Under the pieces are notes generated by a model, which saw nothing but the letters and a program-made list of their open reading frames with translations, did not search any database and was not told the origin of the DNA. Below, one piece after another: positions 45,706 through 55,945 of a stretch of 64,000 nt of DNA. The translations under genes and the position numbers were made by a program. The DNA comes from Lachnospiraceae bacterium (GTDB lineage: Bacteria; Bacillota; Clostridia; Lachnospirales; Lachnospiraceae): NCBI GenBank assembly GCA_017936785.1, contig JAGBEV010000031.1:1-64000 (forward strand). The letters run 5' to 3'. The number at the start of each line of letters is the position of its first letter. The first letter of the stretch is position 1.

Positions 45706-46416
45706 CTAATTTCTTCTTCTGCCGTTTCCTGCAAGCAGCACCAGCCTCAGCAATTGGAGCACTGAAGTTGCCGCTGCCGCCACATAGGTCAATGCAGCCG
45801 CCCGCAGGACCTTCCGGCTCTGACCGGTTTCGGTTTCCGTTAAAATTCCCTGCCGCTCCAAAAGCCTCAAGGCTCTTCCAGATGCATTAAATTCTACAGG
45901 TAATGTGACAATCTGAAACAAAACGGCAATTGCAAACACCCAGATGCCGATCTGTATCAAAAAATTATTATAGCCTAAAATAATTCCCAAAAGGATCAAG
46001 GGTATCCCGGCACGGGAACCGATATTTGCCGCAGGCACCAAAAATGTACGTAACTTTAAAGGTGCATATTCTTCATGATGCTGTAGTACATGACCACATT
46101 CATGTGCCGCCACGCCGATCGCTGCAACGGAAGTGGAACCATAGGTGGCATCTGACAGACGCACCACCTTAGTCCTGGGATCATAATGATCGGTCAATGC
46201 GCCTCTTACATGCTGAATCTGCACATCATATATGCCGTTGCTCCTAAGCAGCTGTTCCGCCGCCTGTGCCCCGGTCATTCCTGACCTGCTTGGTATCTGG
46301 TTAAATTTCTGAAAAGTACTGTTTACCCTGATGGACGCTATGATCGATAAGACCGCTGCGATCAACACCAGAAAGTAGGTGGGGTCATAATAAAATCCCC
46401 AATATCCATATAACAT
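45706..46416 (-). CDS. YugP-like membrane zinc metallopeptidase
   Basis: A 236-residue membrane protein of the neutral zinc metallopeptidase family (YugP in Bacillus). One N-terminal helix (about 12-30) precedes the catalytic motif HECGHVLQHHEEY. Two to three further helices follow, with an Asn-Ala-Ser-x-Arg segment near VTLPVEFNASGRAL, a possible third zinc-ligand region. The C-terminus is very basic (GNGRRRN). It is embedded between fmt and rsmB, a placement common in clostridia. The substrate is unknown. Confidence 0.88.
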   Translation of the reverse strand: MLYGYWGFYYDPTYFLVLIAAVLSIIASIRVNSTFQKFNQIPSRSGMTGAQAAEQLLRSNGIYDVQIQHVRGALTDHYDPRTKVVRLSDATYGSTSVAAIGVAAHECGHVLQHHEEYAPLKLRTFLVPAANIGSRAGIPLILLGIILGYNNFLIQIGIWVFAIAVLFQIVTLPVEFNASGRALRLLERQGILTETETGQSRKVLRAAALTYVAAAATSVLQLLRLVLLAGNGRRRN

Positions 46417-46434
46417 ATGTTTTCCTTCCTTTCT

Positions 46435-47358
46435 TTACAGCACTTCTCCCTCCTCAAATGACCGTCCCAAAAGGAACTCTTTCGTATTCATTCTTTTTTT
46501 GCCCTCTAACTGGATTTCTTCAAGGGCAAGAGCGCCGTCACCGGTGCAGACAAAAACCTGATCCTTTGTTACCTTTGCTATGGTTCCCGGCACGCCTTCC
46601 ATTGCCGGCATGACCTTAGCCTTCCATATTTTTAATTGTTTTCCTTTATATTCAGTATAAGCACTTGGCCAGGAATTTAAACCTCTGACCAGCCGTTCAA
46701 TTTCTGCTGCGCTTTGATTCCAGTCGATCCTTCCGATGGATTTGGTCAGCATTTTGGCATAGCTGCTTTTCTCATTATCCTGCTTTATGGGGTGGACTTC
46801 TCCCTTTTCGATCTTTTCAAGTGCTTCTACAATAAATTCAGAGCCTGCCAGCGCCAGCTTATCAAAAAGGCTTTCTCCCGTATCCTCTGGAGTAATAGGC
46901 ACTTTCTTTTGAAATAGAATATCTCCTGTATCCAGCCCTTTATCCATCTGCATAATGGTTATACCCGTTTCCGCCTCTCCATCGATAATGCTCCATTGAA
47001 TGGGGGCTGCACCTCTGTACTTAGGCAATAAGGAAGCATGGATATTGATACATCCATATTTGGGCATAGTTAAAATTTCTTCCGAAAGGATCTGTCCGAA
47101 TGCGGCTACCACAAAAATATCTGCCGGATATTCCCTTAATTGTGCAACCGCTTCCTCTGCCTTGATCTTAATCGGTGTAAGCACCGGGATATTGTACTTT
47201 AACGCACATTCCTTTACCGGTGAAGCTGCCATTTCTTTTCCTCTGCCTTTGGGCTTATCAGGCTGGGTCACAACGGCTGTCACCTGGTGTCCCGCCTGAA
47301 TGATGGCTTCCAAAGGTCCCACCGCAAAATCCGGTGTTCCCATATATACTACTTTCAT
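46435..47358 (-). CDS. fmt: Methionyl-tRNA formyltransferase
   Basis: A 307-residue enzyme that formylates initiator Met-tRNA using 10-formyl-THF. The catalytic domain starts VVYMGTPDFAVGPLEAI. The folate and active-site motif is INIHASLLPKYRGAAPIQW with Asn and His, followed by TGITIMQMDKGLDTGDIL. The C-terminal OB domain begins near residue 205. It follows def by 14 bases, forming the standard def-fmt pair that adds and removes formyl groups in translation. Confidence 0.97.
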   Translation of the reverse strand: MKVVYMGTPDFAVGPLEAIIQAGHQVTAVVTQPDKPKGRGKEMAASPVKECALKYNIPVLTPIKIKAEEAVAQLREYPADIFVVAAFGQILSEEILTMPKYGCINIHASLLPKYRGAAPIQWSIIDGEAETGITIMQMDKGLDTGDILFQKKVPITPEDTGESLFDKLALAGSEFIVEALEKIEKGEVHPIKQDNEKSSYAKMLTKSIGRIDWNQSAAEIERLVRGLNSWPSAYTEYKGKQLKIWKAKVMPAMEGVPGTIAKVTKDQVFVCTGDGALALEEIQLEGKKRMNTKEFLLGRSFEEGEVL

Positions 47359-47372
47359 TTATATCACACCCT

Positions 47373-47867
47373 CTATTCGTCTTCCTCGTAATATTCTTCG
47401 TCATCCTCGCTGCCGATTTCATACAAAGGTCCTTCTACCAGTTCCGTATACATATGTCCGTCCAGATGATCGATCTCATGCATCAGCGCCCTTGCCAGAA
47501 GTTCTGTTCCTTCCACTTCAATAGGCTGCATTTCTTCATTGAAAGCAACTACCTTTGCATAATTGGGTCTTGTGACGATACCGCTTTTCCCCGGAACGGA
47601 AAGACATCCTTCATGTCCTGTCTGCTCCCCGCTTGTTTCCACCACCTTGGGATTGATCAGCACGATAGGATCATCTCCCGTGTCGATAACGCAGATCCGT
47701 TTTAAGATTCCGACCTGGGGTGCGGCAAGTCCCACGCCTTCTGCCTCATACATGGTCTCAAACATATCATCGATCAATTCTCTGGTACGTTCTGTCATTT
47801 CCTTTACTTCTTTACATTTTTTGTTCAAAACCGGATCTCCGATTTCCCTGATCGTTCTGATTGCCAT
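47373..47867 (-). CDS. def: Peptide deformylase
   Basis: A 164-residue metallohydrolase that removes the N-formyl group from nascent proteins. The three motifs are GVGLAAPQVG, EGCLSVPG (metal Cys) and HEIDHLDG (metal His pair and catalytic Glu). The C-terminal tail is strongly acidic (SEDDEEYYEEDE). A GGAGG site precedes the ATG. It is type 2-like by size but lacks the long insertions of Bacillus DefA. Confidence 0.97.
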   Translation of the reverse strand: MAIRTIREIGDPVLNKKCKEVKEMTERTRELIDDMFETMYEAEGVGLAAPQVGILKRICVIDTGDDPIVLINPKVVETSGEQTGHEGCLSVPGKSGIVTRPNYAKVVAFNEEMQPIEVEGTELLARALMHEIDHLDGHMYTELVEGPLYEIGSEDDEEYYEEDE

Positions 47868-47952
47868 TTGGTTTTATCCTCCTGCTTTCGTTGCTCAATT
47901 TTTATGTCATCTACACTATTATCTCGTTACCATTTTGTGAAACTTCCTGTAT

Positions 47953-50205
47953 TTAATATCCACTCATAGGATCAAAATCAAAGTAAACGGTACATCTGGC
48001 ATATTCCTTTTTCTTTTCTTCCATCATGGATTCTATCATATCCTTTGCCTCCACCAGACGGCTGTAATCTCCGTGACGGATATAGATCATTTTCCGGTAG
48101 GAATCGCTGATCCTGCCGATAACGGCATCTGCCGGACCGATAACGCTCCATGGATCTGCTCCAATGTCCTCCATGGCTTTGTCTCGCAATCTTCCCGCAA
48201 TTTCATTTACCGCCTCAGTCAACTGACTTTCATTTTCCGAAGTCAGAAGTACAGCAAGCATATGTTTTACCGGCGGATAGCCACAGACTTCCCGATAAGC
48301 GATTTCTTCCTCATAGAAGCCTTCATAATCCTGATCTGCCGCATGAACAATGGCATAATGCTCCGGGCGGTAGGTCTGGATCACCGCTTCTCCCGGACTT
48401 TTCCCCCGCCCCGCTCTTCCGACTGCCTGGGTCAAAAGCTGGAAAGTCCGCTCCGCCGCCCGGTAATCTCCGGCAGAAAGGGATAAATCTGCGGCAAGCA
48501 CTCCTACAAGAGTTACTCCCGGGAAATCATGTCCCTTTACGATCATCTGGGTTCCGATGAGAATATCCGCTTCCTCGCCGGCAAAGGCGGAAAGGATTTT
48601 TTCATAATCATCCTTTCTTTTGGTGGTATCTCCATCCATTCTCAACACTTTTGCCGCCGGAAACATTACTTTGATCCGTTCCTCCACCTGCTCTGTCCCC
48701 ACTTTAAATCCGGCGATATATTTGGAGCCGCATTCAGGGCAAAGCCGCAATGCAGGGGTTTCATAGCCGCAATAGTGACATACCAGTTTATTTTTACCGT
48801 GCTCTGTCAGGGAAACGTCACAATGGGGACATTTTGCCACGTAGCCGCAGCTTCGGCAGGTCACAAAGCCCGCATATCCCCTGCGGTTTAAAAACAGCAT
48901 GATCTGTTCTTTCTTTTCCAGCCGTTCCTTCATTTTCTCATAAAGCAGTCTGGAAAACATGCTCCTGTTTCCCTGATGAAGTTCTTCCCTCAGATCCACA
49001 GTATGAACTGTGGGAAGCTGTCTGCCTCCGAACCGGTCCTGTAAACGGAAAAATCCGTATTGTCCTTTTTGTGCCTTATAATATGCAGTCACGGAAGGAG
49101 TTGCCGATCCTAACACAAGGCTGGCGCCTCTCTGGAGTGCCACATATTCTGCAGTCTCCCTTGCGTGATATTTGGGCATTCCGTCGCTTTTATAGCTTCC
49201 TTCATGCTCTTCATCTATGATGATCAGTCCCAGATTGTTAAAGGGCGTAAACAGTGCGCTTCTGGGTCCGATCATGACCTGTATTTCTCCACGCTTTGCA
49301 CGTTCAAACTGGTCAAAGCGTTCTCCCTTTGACAGCTTGGAATGAATCACGGAAATCCGGTCTCCAAACCGTCTGTAGAACCGCAGTACAGTCTGATAAG
49401 TCAACGCGATTTCCGGGATCAACACGATGGCTTCTTTTCCTTCAGCGATCACTGCCGCGATCATTTCCATATATACTTCAGTTTTGCCGCTTCCGGTGAT
49501 TCCATGCAATAAATAAGTTTTTCTAAGGTTATTTTTGTAATCATCACAAAATGCATCCACGATTTCCTGCTGCTTTTCTGAAAGCTGGATCTTTGTCTGC
49601 ATGTTTTCATCCACTTTTACCGGATTCCGGTATAAAGTCTGGCTTTCAATTCGCAGTATTCCCTGCTTTTCCATAGCCTGTAAGGTTTTTGCCGAAACGC
49701 CAAGCTGCATGGTCACAAATCCGTAGGATAAAGCTTCCACTCCGGCAAATGCCTCTAACAGCCTTTGTTTTGCTACGTGATGCTTTCGTTCCGCCTCTTT
49801 TATCAGTTCCTTCCGCTCATCTTCGGAAACATTCAGATATATTTCCCGCAAGGTGGTCTGTTTTACCTGCTCCTTTACAGGAAGCACGGTCTTTAATGCC
49901 GCAATCAGTGTGGAGCCGTAATTGGCTCTCATCCATGACGCTAAAGCGATGGAACGACCTTCTGCAGAAATGCCGCCTTCTACCACATCCACGATTTCCT
50001 TGCACAATTCATCGGGATATTGGGAGTCATCGGTCAGTTCCAGCACAAACCCTTTGATCTGCTTATTGCCTCTTCCGAAAGGAATGAGTACCTGCATCCC
50101 CGGCTCCAGCTTTCCCTGAAGCTTTTCCGGTATTTTATATTGAAAAGGTCTGTCAACTTTTTCATGGGAAATATCTACACAGATATTTGCATATTTACCT
50201 TCCAC
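47953..50205 (-). CDS. priA: Primosomal replication restart helicase PriA
   Basis: A 750-residue superfamily 2 helicase that restarts stalled replication forks. The N-terminal 3'-end-binding domain (FQYKIPEKLQGKLEPGMQV) is followed by Walker A GITGSGKTEVY and the DEEH box. A zinc domain has four Cys pairs (CRSCGY, CPHC, CHYC, CPEC) before the helicase C-lobe with QAVGRAGRG. The start is GTG at 50205 with AGGAAGG upstream. It is followed 85 bases later by def, the usual Firmicutes order. Confidence 0.96.
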   Translation of the reverse strand: MEGKYANICVDISHEKVDRPFQYKIPEKLQGKLEPGMQVLIPFGRGNKQIKGFVLELTDDSQYPDELCKEIVDVVEGGISAEGRSIALASWMRANYGSTLIAALKTVLPVKEQVKQTTLREIYLNVSEDERKELIKEAERKHHVAKQRLLEAFAGVEALSYGFVTMQLGVSAKTLQAMEKQGILRIESQTLYRNPVKVDENMQTKIQLSEKQQEIVDAFCDDYKNNLRKTYLLHGITGSGKTEVYMEMIAAVIAEGKEAIVLIPEIALTYQTVLRFYRRFGDRISVIHSKLSKGERFDQFERAKRGEIQVMIGPRSALFTPFNNLGLIIIDEEHEGSYKSDGMPKYHARETAEYVALQRGASLVLGSATPSVTAYYKAQKGQYGFFRLQDRFGGRQLPTVHTVDLREELHQGNRSMFSRLLYEKMKERLEKKEQIMLFLNRRGYAGFVTCRSCGYVAKCPHCDVSLTEHGKNKLVCHYCGYETPALRLCPECGSKYIAGFKVGTEQVEERIKVMFPAAKVLRMDGDTTKRKDDYEKILSAFAGEEADILIGTQMIVKGHDFPGVTLVGVLAADLSLSAGDYRAAERTFQLLTQAVGRAGRGKSPGEAVIQTYRPEHYAIVHAADQDYEGFYEEEIAYREVCGYPPVKHMLAVLLTSENESQLTEAVNEIAGRLRDKAMEDIGADPWSVIGPADAVIGRISDSYRKMIYIRHGDYSRLVEAKDMIESMMEEKKKEYARCTVYFDFDPMSGY

Positions 50206-50268
50206 TCTGTTTCCTTCCTGTCAATTTGCTTTTGCATCTTTAAAGGCAGCCGTTATTTGCCTGTCTGC

Positions 50269-51774
50269 TTAATCCACCGCCAGTTCCTCTGCATTTGCAG
50301 GAGGTGCCTGCCTTCCGGCAAGAACGTCCGCTATGATGTCCCTTTCATCCATGGGATATTTCTTTCCTTCGATTTCCTGATAGTCCTCATGTCCCTTTCC
50401 TGCAAGGACGATAACGTCTCCCGGTCTTCCGTATTTGATCACATAAGCAATGGCTTCCCGCCTGTCGATAATCTCTATATACTTGCCATCGGTTTTACCG
50501 ATGCCGGTCTTAATATCGTTGATAATGTCCTCCGGCTTTTCAAATCTGGGATTATCCGAAGTAATAACCGTCAGATCCGCCAGCCTGCCGCTGACCTCTC
50601 CCATTTCATATCTGCGCAGCTTGGAACGGTTTCCGCCGCAGCCAAACATACAGACAAGCCGCTTAGGTTCATATTCTTTTAAGGTAGTCAAAAGGCTTTC
50701 CAATGCCATGGCATTATGAGCATAATCGATCATCAGGGTAAAATCCTTGGAAACCTTTACTAACTCAATCCTGCCTTTGACACTTGCCTCCTTTAATGCC
50801 TCCTGCATCACAGAAACCGGAATATCGAAATGGCGGCAGATAGCGATCGCCGTCAGCGCATTGTATACGCTGAACCGCCCCGGAGAATGGAACTGTACTT
50901 CAAAGTCCATCAGCCCTTTTACCTTAAAATCAACGCCTAAAAAGCCTTCTCCCTTTAACAGCTTCACATCATCTGCATACAGGTCTGCCTCTTTGGAAAA
51001 TCCATAGGTTTCCAGTTCACAGGTATGTCCTTTTAATACAGCTTCCCAGTGGACATCATCGCTGTTGACAATACCTTTTTTACATTGCTTAAACAGCAGT
51101 CCTTTACAATGCATATAGTCTTCAAAATCTTTGTGCTCATTGGGACCGATGTGGTCCGGCTCTATATTGGTAAAAATACCCAATTCAAACGTAAATCCCT
51201 GAGTACGATGCTGCATCAGCCCCTGGGAAGATACTTCCATGACCGCCATATCACAGCCCGCATCCAGCATTTCCTTAAAATATTTCTGTAAAATATAGGA
51301 TTCCGGTGTGGTATTGTCCGCCGGGATTTTCTGATCGCCGATAATCGCTTCTATAGTGCCTACCAGACCTACCTTGTGACCTGCATGCTCCAGAATGGAC
51401 TTTACCAGATATGTTGTGGTGGTTTTTCCTTTTGTTCCCGTTACGCCGATCACTTTCAGCTTATCTGCAGGATTCCCGAAAAAAGCTGCACTGATAAATG
51501 CCATGGCGTATCTGGTATCCTCTACTTGTATCACTGTAACATCTGCATTTTCCGGCAATTCTACCTGACGGCTTACCACCAGAACCGCTGCTCCGTTTTC
51601 TACAACCTCTGCCGCCTTATCATGGGCATCAAATTTGGCTCCTGCAATACAGATAAATAAACAATCTTTCTCCACATTGTTGGAATTGTAAACCACTGAT
51701 GAAACCTGTCTGTCTACATTTCCTCTTAAAACCTTGTATTCAATATTCTTCAGTAAGCTTTTACAATCTGTCAT
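50269..51774 (-). CDS. murE: UDP-MurNAc-tripeptide synthetase, diaminopimelate type
   Basis: A 501-residue Mur ligase that adds meso-diaminopimelate to UDP-MurNAc-L-Ala-D-Glu. The ATP loop is GVTGTKGKTTTTY, the carbamylated-lysine region follows HRTQGFTFELGIFTNIEPDH, and the amino-acid selector motif is DNPR, typical of diaminopimelate rather than lysine enzymes. ATG at 51774 gives MTDCKSLLKNIEYKV; a TTG 42 bases upstream is less likely. It is separated from priA by 63 bases and is the first gene of the long leftward housekeeping run. Confidence 0.95.
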   Translation of the reverse strand: MTDCKSLLKNIEYKVLRGNVDRQVSSVVYNSNNVEKDCLFICIAGAKFDAHDKAAEVVENGAAVLVVSRQVELPENADVTVIQVEDTRYAMAFISAAFFGNPADKLKVIGVTGTKGKTTTTYLVKSILEHAGHKVGLVGTIEAIIGDQKIPADNTTPESYILQKYFKEMLDAGCDMAVMEVSSQGLMQHRTQGFTFELGIFTNIEPDHIGPNEHKDFEDYMHCKGLLFKQCKKGIVNSDDVHWEAVLKGHTCELETYGFSKEADLYADDVKLLKGEGFLGVDFKVKGLMDFEVQFHSPGRFSVYNALTAIAICRHFDIPVSVMQEALKEASVKGRIELVKVSKDFTLMIDYAHNAMALESLLTTLKEYEPKRLVCMFGCGGNRSKLRRYEMGEVSGRLADLTVITSDNPRFEKPEDIINDIKTGIGKTDGKYIEIIDRREAIAYVIKYGRPGDVIVLAGKGHEDYQEIEGKKYPMDERDIIADVLAGRQAPPANAEELAVD

Positions 51775-51948
51775 ATTATCACGCTTTCCGCCTTTTCTCC
51801 CCGGGGGATTCGGCAAAACCTAATCTATTATAGGATAGCACATATAGTGTGTTTTTTCAATCGGTGTACAAGATATATTCTAAAGTGGTTTAAAAGTGGA
51901 TGCGACCTGATCTTTACGGCTCTGTCTTACATAGACAATCGCAATGAC

Positions 51949-51995
51949 AAAAAGAAATAAGCATCCCTACCGCCTAAAGTGAGGATGCTCATTTC
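51949..51995 (-). terminator. Terminator downstream of the hybrid histidine kinase
   Basis: On the minus strand GAAATGAGCATCC (51995-51983) pairs with GGATGCTTATTTC (51966-51954) with one G-U pair, then TTTTTG. It lies in the 344-base gap 51775-52118. A second small hairpin (CGGAAATTCTATTCCG) lies at 52023-52038. The rest of the gap shows stop-filled frames and no gene; I suspect but cannot show that it is the edge of an old mobile element. Confidence 0.65.
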
Positions 51996-52118
51996 AAATT
52001 AACATTTCCTACTGAGGGCAATCGGAAATTCTATTCCGATAACCTTTCTGATTAAATTATACATTAGGGTGCTTGATTTTTCAAACGCCCTTTTCTTAGT
52101 GATGTTACATTTAAGAGA

Positions 52119-55052
52119 TTATTTTATCCACTTTTCTATGGCTGCCGACAATTTGGGCAGCTCAATCGGTTTTGCAACATGGTCATTCATTCCAACTGAT
52201 AAAGCCCTTTGAATATCATCTGAAAATGCATCCGCACTCATGGCAACAATCGGTATTACCTTTAAGTCCTCCCTGGCAGACGCCCTGATTTCCTTTACCG
52301 CCTCATAGCCGTTCTTAACAGGCATTTGAATATCCATAAAAACCAAGTCAAAGTAATTTTCCGGTTTTTCCAGCAGCTTGTCCACTGCCTGCTGCCCATC
52401 TCTTGCTGTTTCTACTGCAATGCCGATAAACTCCAGCAACGTCTCGGCAATTTCCAAATTCAGATCAATGTCTTCTACTAAAAGAACTCTTTTTCCGCTA
52501 TAATCTTTTTGTCCCAGTTCATCAATCTCCGATGTTTGTTCTTCCTCCTGTTTCTCAATCAGGGATTTCAGCACATAGACTAAACGTGACTTAAACAACG
52601 GTTTTGCAATAAAGGCATTGACGCCTGCTTCCCTTGCTTCCTGTTCAATCGAGGACCAGTCATAGGCAGAAAGAATAACGATCGGAATATCATCTCCTAA
52701 CTGCTCCCGTATCTCTCTTGTGGTTTCCACACCACATTTCTCTGGCATCTTCCAGTCCAGGATCACTACAGCATATTCCTCTGCATTTTCATGTGCTTGT
52801 GATAATTTCTGAATCGCCTCATCTCCGCTTAATACACCATCCGAAGACATACCAATACTATTTAAAATCTCACAGGCATTTTCACAGGCATCCGGTTCAT
52901 CATCTGCCACCAGCACCCTTAAATCCTTAAGACATTCTACTGCTTCCGTTTTCACGTTCTGCAATTTCAGATATACCTGTACAGTAAATTTAGAACCCAC
53001 ACCAGGGGTACTTTCGACCTGAATATTCCCATTCATCATCCCGACAATGTTATTTGCAATGGACATTCCCAGTCCTGTTCCTTCAATTTTCCGACTTCCG
53101 GCACTATTCTCACGGGTAAAGGGTTCAAAAATTGTTTCTACAAATTCCGCTTTCATACCAATACCGGTATCTTCAAAAATAAATTCATAGCATCCGCTTC
53201 CCTGTATGCGGGATGGTTTTTCAAAAATACTAAAGGAAATCGTACCTCCCTCCGGCGTAAACTTCACAGCGTTACCCATAATGTTCACAAACACCTGCTG
53301 TAAATGCAATGGATCGCCAATCACATCTTCATGGGTAATATTGGAAATATTTACCTTGAGCTGCTGCTTCTTTTCCTGAATCTGCGGATGGATGATTGCC
53401 AGCAGATTTTCCACCATCTTTGCCATATTAAATTCTTCTTCGGACAATGTTACTTTGCCACTCTCAATTTTTGACATATCCAGCACGTCATTGATCAGTG
53501 CCAGCAGATGCCGGCTGGAAAGAGTAATCTTATTAAGACAGTCTTTAAGCCTTTCCTGATCATCAATATTCATTGCTGCCACGGCAGTCATACCCATAAT
53601 TGCATTCATAGGAGTCCGGATATCGTGGGACATTCTGGAAAGGAAATCACTCTTGGCATGATTTGCTGCCTCTGCTGCCTGAAATGCTTCCTTTAAAGCC
53701 GTCCGGTTTCTAAGTTCCTCCCTTTTCAATTCCGTTACGTCCTGGATCGCATGTAAGATAACGGTTGGAACACCTTTTTCCCGCTCCAGGCTTAAAATCG
53801 ACATGTTTTCCCAACGCTCTGTTTTCTCCTGAACCCGGTACTCAAATTGCAGATACGGAGTATTCTCATCCATATGCGTCTGAATATAATCCTTTTCTAT
53901 AACAGTTTGCATATCCTCCGCACCGTCTTCTACAATATACCGGGGCGAAACATAAGTCACCAAGTCCGAATATTTTCCTTTTGCCAGATGCCCTTTCTCT
54001 CTACCCTTAAGATATTCATAGGTATCATTCTTCAGATCCACAACAATAAACCTGGTAAATAAATTTGTCACTCCATCAACAATACGGGACATTTCCCGCT
54101 TTTGTGACATCAACAGTTTCCTTCGCTTCCAATTCAAAAATATCAAGCTAAAAATATATATACTGAATGCCAGAACCAGACAGACTTCCTGCTGTATTCC
54201 GGCAACATTTGCATTTTCTATCATATTATTTGTAACCGCAGACGGAAAGGTCTGTATGAGCATCCAGTCATTCTGGGAAATTCCTGTAAGATATGCATTT
54301 CCCGTCCCCTGTGTACCATCATACCTGTAACCAAAGGACTCATGTTTTTCAAAAGCCTGTCGGATGGCTTCCAGAGTTTCCTCGGATACTTTCATGGTTC
54401 CCGGCATCGTTTCAAGCATGTTTTCAGGAACGTTATCATCACCAACGCTTGAAATAACCGTTCCATCCCCCGTACAGAGATATGTTTTTGCCTGTGTACC
54501 AAAAAAATCTGTAGAAAGAATGCTCTGTATTCCTTCCTCCCGGTATATTCCGTTCAGCACTCCGATAATCTCCCCATTATAACGCAAAGGCGTATAGAAA
54601 ACCATCAGTGTTTCATTTGTAATTCTGGATTGAAAGGTCATCAATATCCCAGAGTTTCCCTTCATTCCTTCTATATAGTATTCACGGTCTGAAACATCTG
54701 CTGTCTCACCCTTATATGTAAGATTTATCCCATTTTTATCTACAAATTCCACATACTCAAAAACTGAATTCTCAGCCATATCACCCAATGCTTCTGCATC
54801 TACTTCCGGTGATTCCAATGACTTTCCATACAGATATGCCATGGTATTAATACTATCCTGGGCACTTGTTAAAAGATCATCGATCCGTTCTGCCATCTGA
54901 ACTGTGACATCCTCCACATAATCTTCATTTTGCCGGATAATACGCTCATTATTTTTCTTCGTAAAAATAACAGATATAACAACAATAAATGCTAACAAAA
55001 TACAGGCAAACAGAATCTGCACCCATATTTTTCGGTTATTATCAGACTGCAT
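52119..55052 (-). CDS. Hybrid sensor histidine kinase with two receiver domains
   Basis: A 977-residue membrane sensor. Membrane segments at 12-30 and 287-306 bracket an extracellular Cache-type domain with FVDKNGINLTYKG and SDREYYIEGMKG. A PAS-like region (about 325-445) leads to HisKA, with phospho-acceptor His476 in SHDIRTPMNAIMG. The ATPase domain (about 580-700) has GNAVKFTPEGG, DTGIGM and GTGLGMSI. Two receivers follow, with Asp766 (VILDWKMP) and Asp907 (VFMDIQMP). No DNA-binding output is fused, so the final target is unclear; such hybrids are frequent in Lachnospiraceae. AGAGG precedes the ATG. Confidence 0.94.
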   Translation of the reverse strand: MQSDNNRKIWVQILFACILLAFIVVISVIFTKKNNERIIRQNEDYVEDVTVQMAERIDDLLTSAQDSINTMAYLYGKSLESPEVDAEALGDMAENSVFEYVEFVDKNGINLTYKGETADVSDREYYIEGMKGNSGILMTFQSRITNETLMVFYTPLRYNGEIIGVLNGIYREEGIQSILSTDFFGTQAKTYLCTGDGTVISSVGDDNVPENMLETMPGTMKVSEETLEAIRQAFEKHESFGYRYDGTQGTGNAYLTGISQNDWMLIQTFPSAVTNNMIENANVAGIQQEVCLVLAFSIYIFSLIFLNWKRRKLLMSQKREMSRIVDGVTNLFTRFIVVDLKNDTYEYLKGREKGHLAKGKYSDLVTYVSPRYIVEDGAEDMQTVIEKDYIQTHMDENTPYLQFEYRVQEKTERWENMSILSLEREKGVPTVILHAIQDVTELKREELRNRTALKEAFQAAEAANHAKSDFLSRMSHDIRTPMNAIMGMTAVAAMNIDDQERLKDCLNKITLSSRHLLALINDVLDMSKIESGKVTLSEEEFNMAKMVENLLAIIHPQIQEKKQQLKVNISNITHEDVIGDPLHLQQVFVNIMGNAVKFTPEGGTISFSIFEKPSRIQGSGCYEFIFEDTGIGMKAEFVETIFEPFTRENSAGSRKIEGTGLGMSIANNIVGMMNGNIQVESTPGVGSKFTVQVYLKLQNVKTEAVECLKDLRVLVADDEPDACENACEILNSIGMSSDGVLSGDEAIQKLSQAHENAEEYAVVILDWKMPEKCGVETTREIREQLGDDIPIVILSAYDWSSIEQEAREAGVNAFIAKPLFKSRLVYVLKSLIEKQEEEQTSEIDELGQKDYSGKRVLLVEDIDLNLEIAETLLEFIGIAVETARDGQQAVDKLLEKPENYFDLVFMDIQMPVKNGYEAVKEIRASAREDLKVIPIVAMSADAFSDDIQRALSVGMNDHVAKPIELPKLSAAIEKWIK

Positions 55053-55267
55053 TTTTCGTACCTCTTATCACTTTTATCTTTTAAAGTATTTATAATAGCG
55101 TTTTATAAGGTACTATATATACTCAAAAAGTTATCTAAATTATATAGTATTCCACAACAAATGTCACTCCCTTTATTATGAAACATACGGCTGACAGGCA
55201 GTGAAAATGATACGAATTCTGATTATAAGATTGGATAGTGGTATAAATTTTGATTTCCATTCATTTT

Positions 55268-55852
55268 TTATATGGAAATATCAATACTGCCGCTGGAAAT
55301 TGCAGCAGCATTTCCTGTCGTTTCAGCGCTAACTTCAATATTTTGTGTTTCACTTGCGGCCGCAGAACCATTATTCATTACAGCAATTTTGTCATTTAGC
55401 TCAGAAGTCCAGTCCTTGCGGTCATTGGCATGTCTTTCTTCAAATTGCTCAATCAGGGATTCATTTGACATATCCTTTTTCTTCTGCGCCATAATCTGCG
55501 CATTCTTAGCCGCCATATACATTCTGGAATCATATTGCATTAATGTATTTTCATCCGATTGAGATACTTTAGCACCGCTTGCCATACGTCTTGCGATTTC
55601 CTGTGCAACAGCCATACCATCTGTAATGGTATCCATCACTGTCGCCATCTGCTCCGCATATAGTCTGTCATGCTCTGCCCAAAATTCATCTGCCTGCTGA
55701 ATTTTCTGCTCCGCAGTCAATTGATCAGCCTTGACTACAATCTCAGATGAACGCTCTCCAGAGCTTGTCAAATTATCCTCACTCTGTTTTTCTATTGCCT
55801 GTGTGTTGTATGTATAAGTACAATCTGTTATCCCTGAAATACTCATTCCCAT
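55268..55852 (-). CDS. Uncharacterised protein next to the hybrid kinase
   Basis: A 194-residue soluble protein I do not recognise. It starts MGMSISGITD, has a long helical, Gln/Glu/Met-rich centre (about 45-150) suggesting a coiled coil, and a low-complexity Ala/Ser/Thr-rich C-terminus ending ISSGSIDISI. No signal peptide or membrane segment is visible. AAGGAGG lies 8 bases before ATG at 55852, so the gene is well supported. It is upstream of and co-directional with the kinase, but the 215-base gap leaves operon membership open. Confidence 0.7.
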   Translation of the reverse strand: MGMSISGITDCTYTYNTQAIEKQSEDNLTSSGERSSEIVVKADQLTAEQKIQQADEFWAEHDRLYAEQMATVMDTITDGMAVAQEIARRMASGAKVSQSDENTLMQYDSRMYMAAKNAQIMAQKKKDMSNESLIEQFEERHANDRKDWTSELNDKIAVMNNGSAAASETQNIEVSAETTGNAAAISSGSIDISI

Positions 55853-55945
55853 GCTATCAACCTCCTTGTTATATAGCAAATCTGTTTATTTGTGCTTTCC
55901 TTTTTTATCGGCAAAATTCTTATTTTTGTTTATCTCTGCAATTTA

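Noticed and set aside
51830-52118. Possible remnant of a conjugative element between murE and the kinase
   Set aside because: All frames are interrupted and no recognisable protein motif remains; only a terminator hairpin can be supported.
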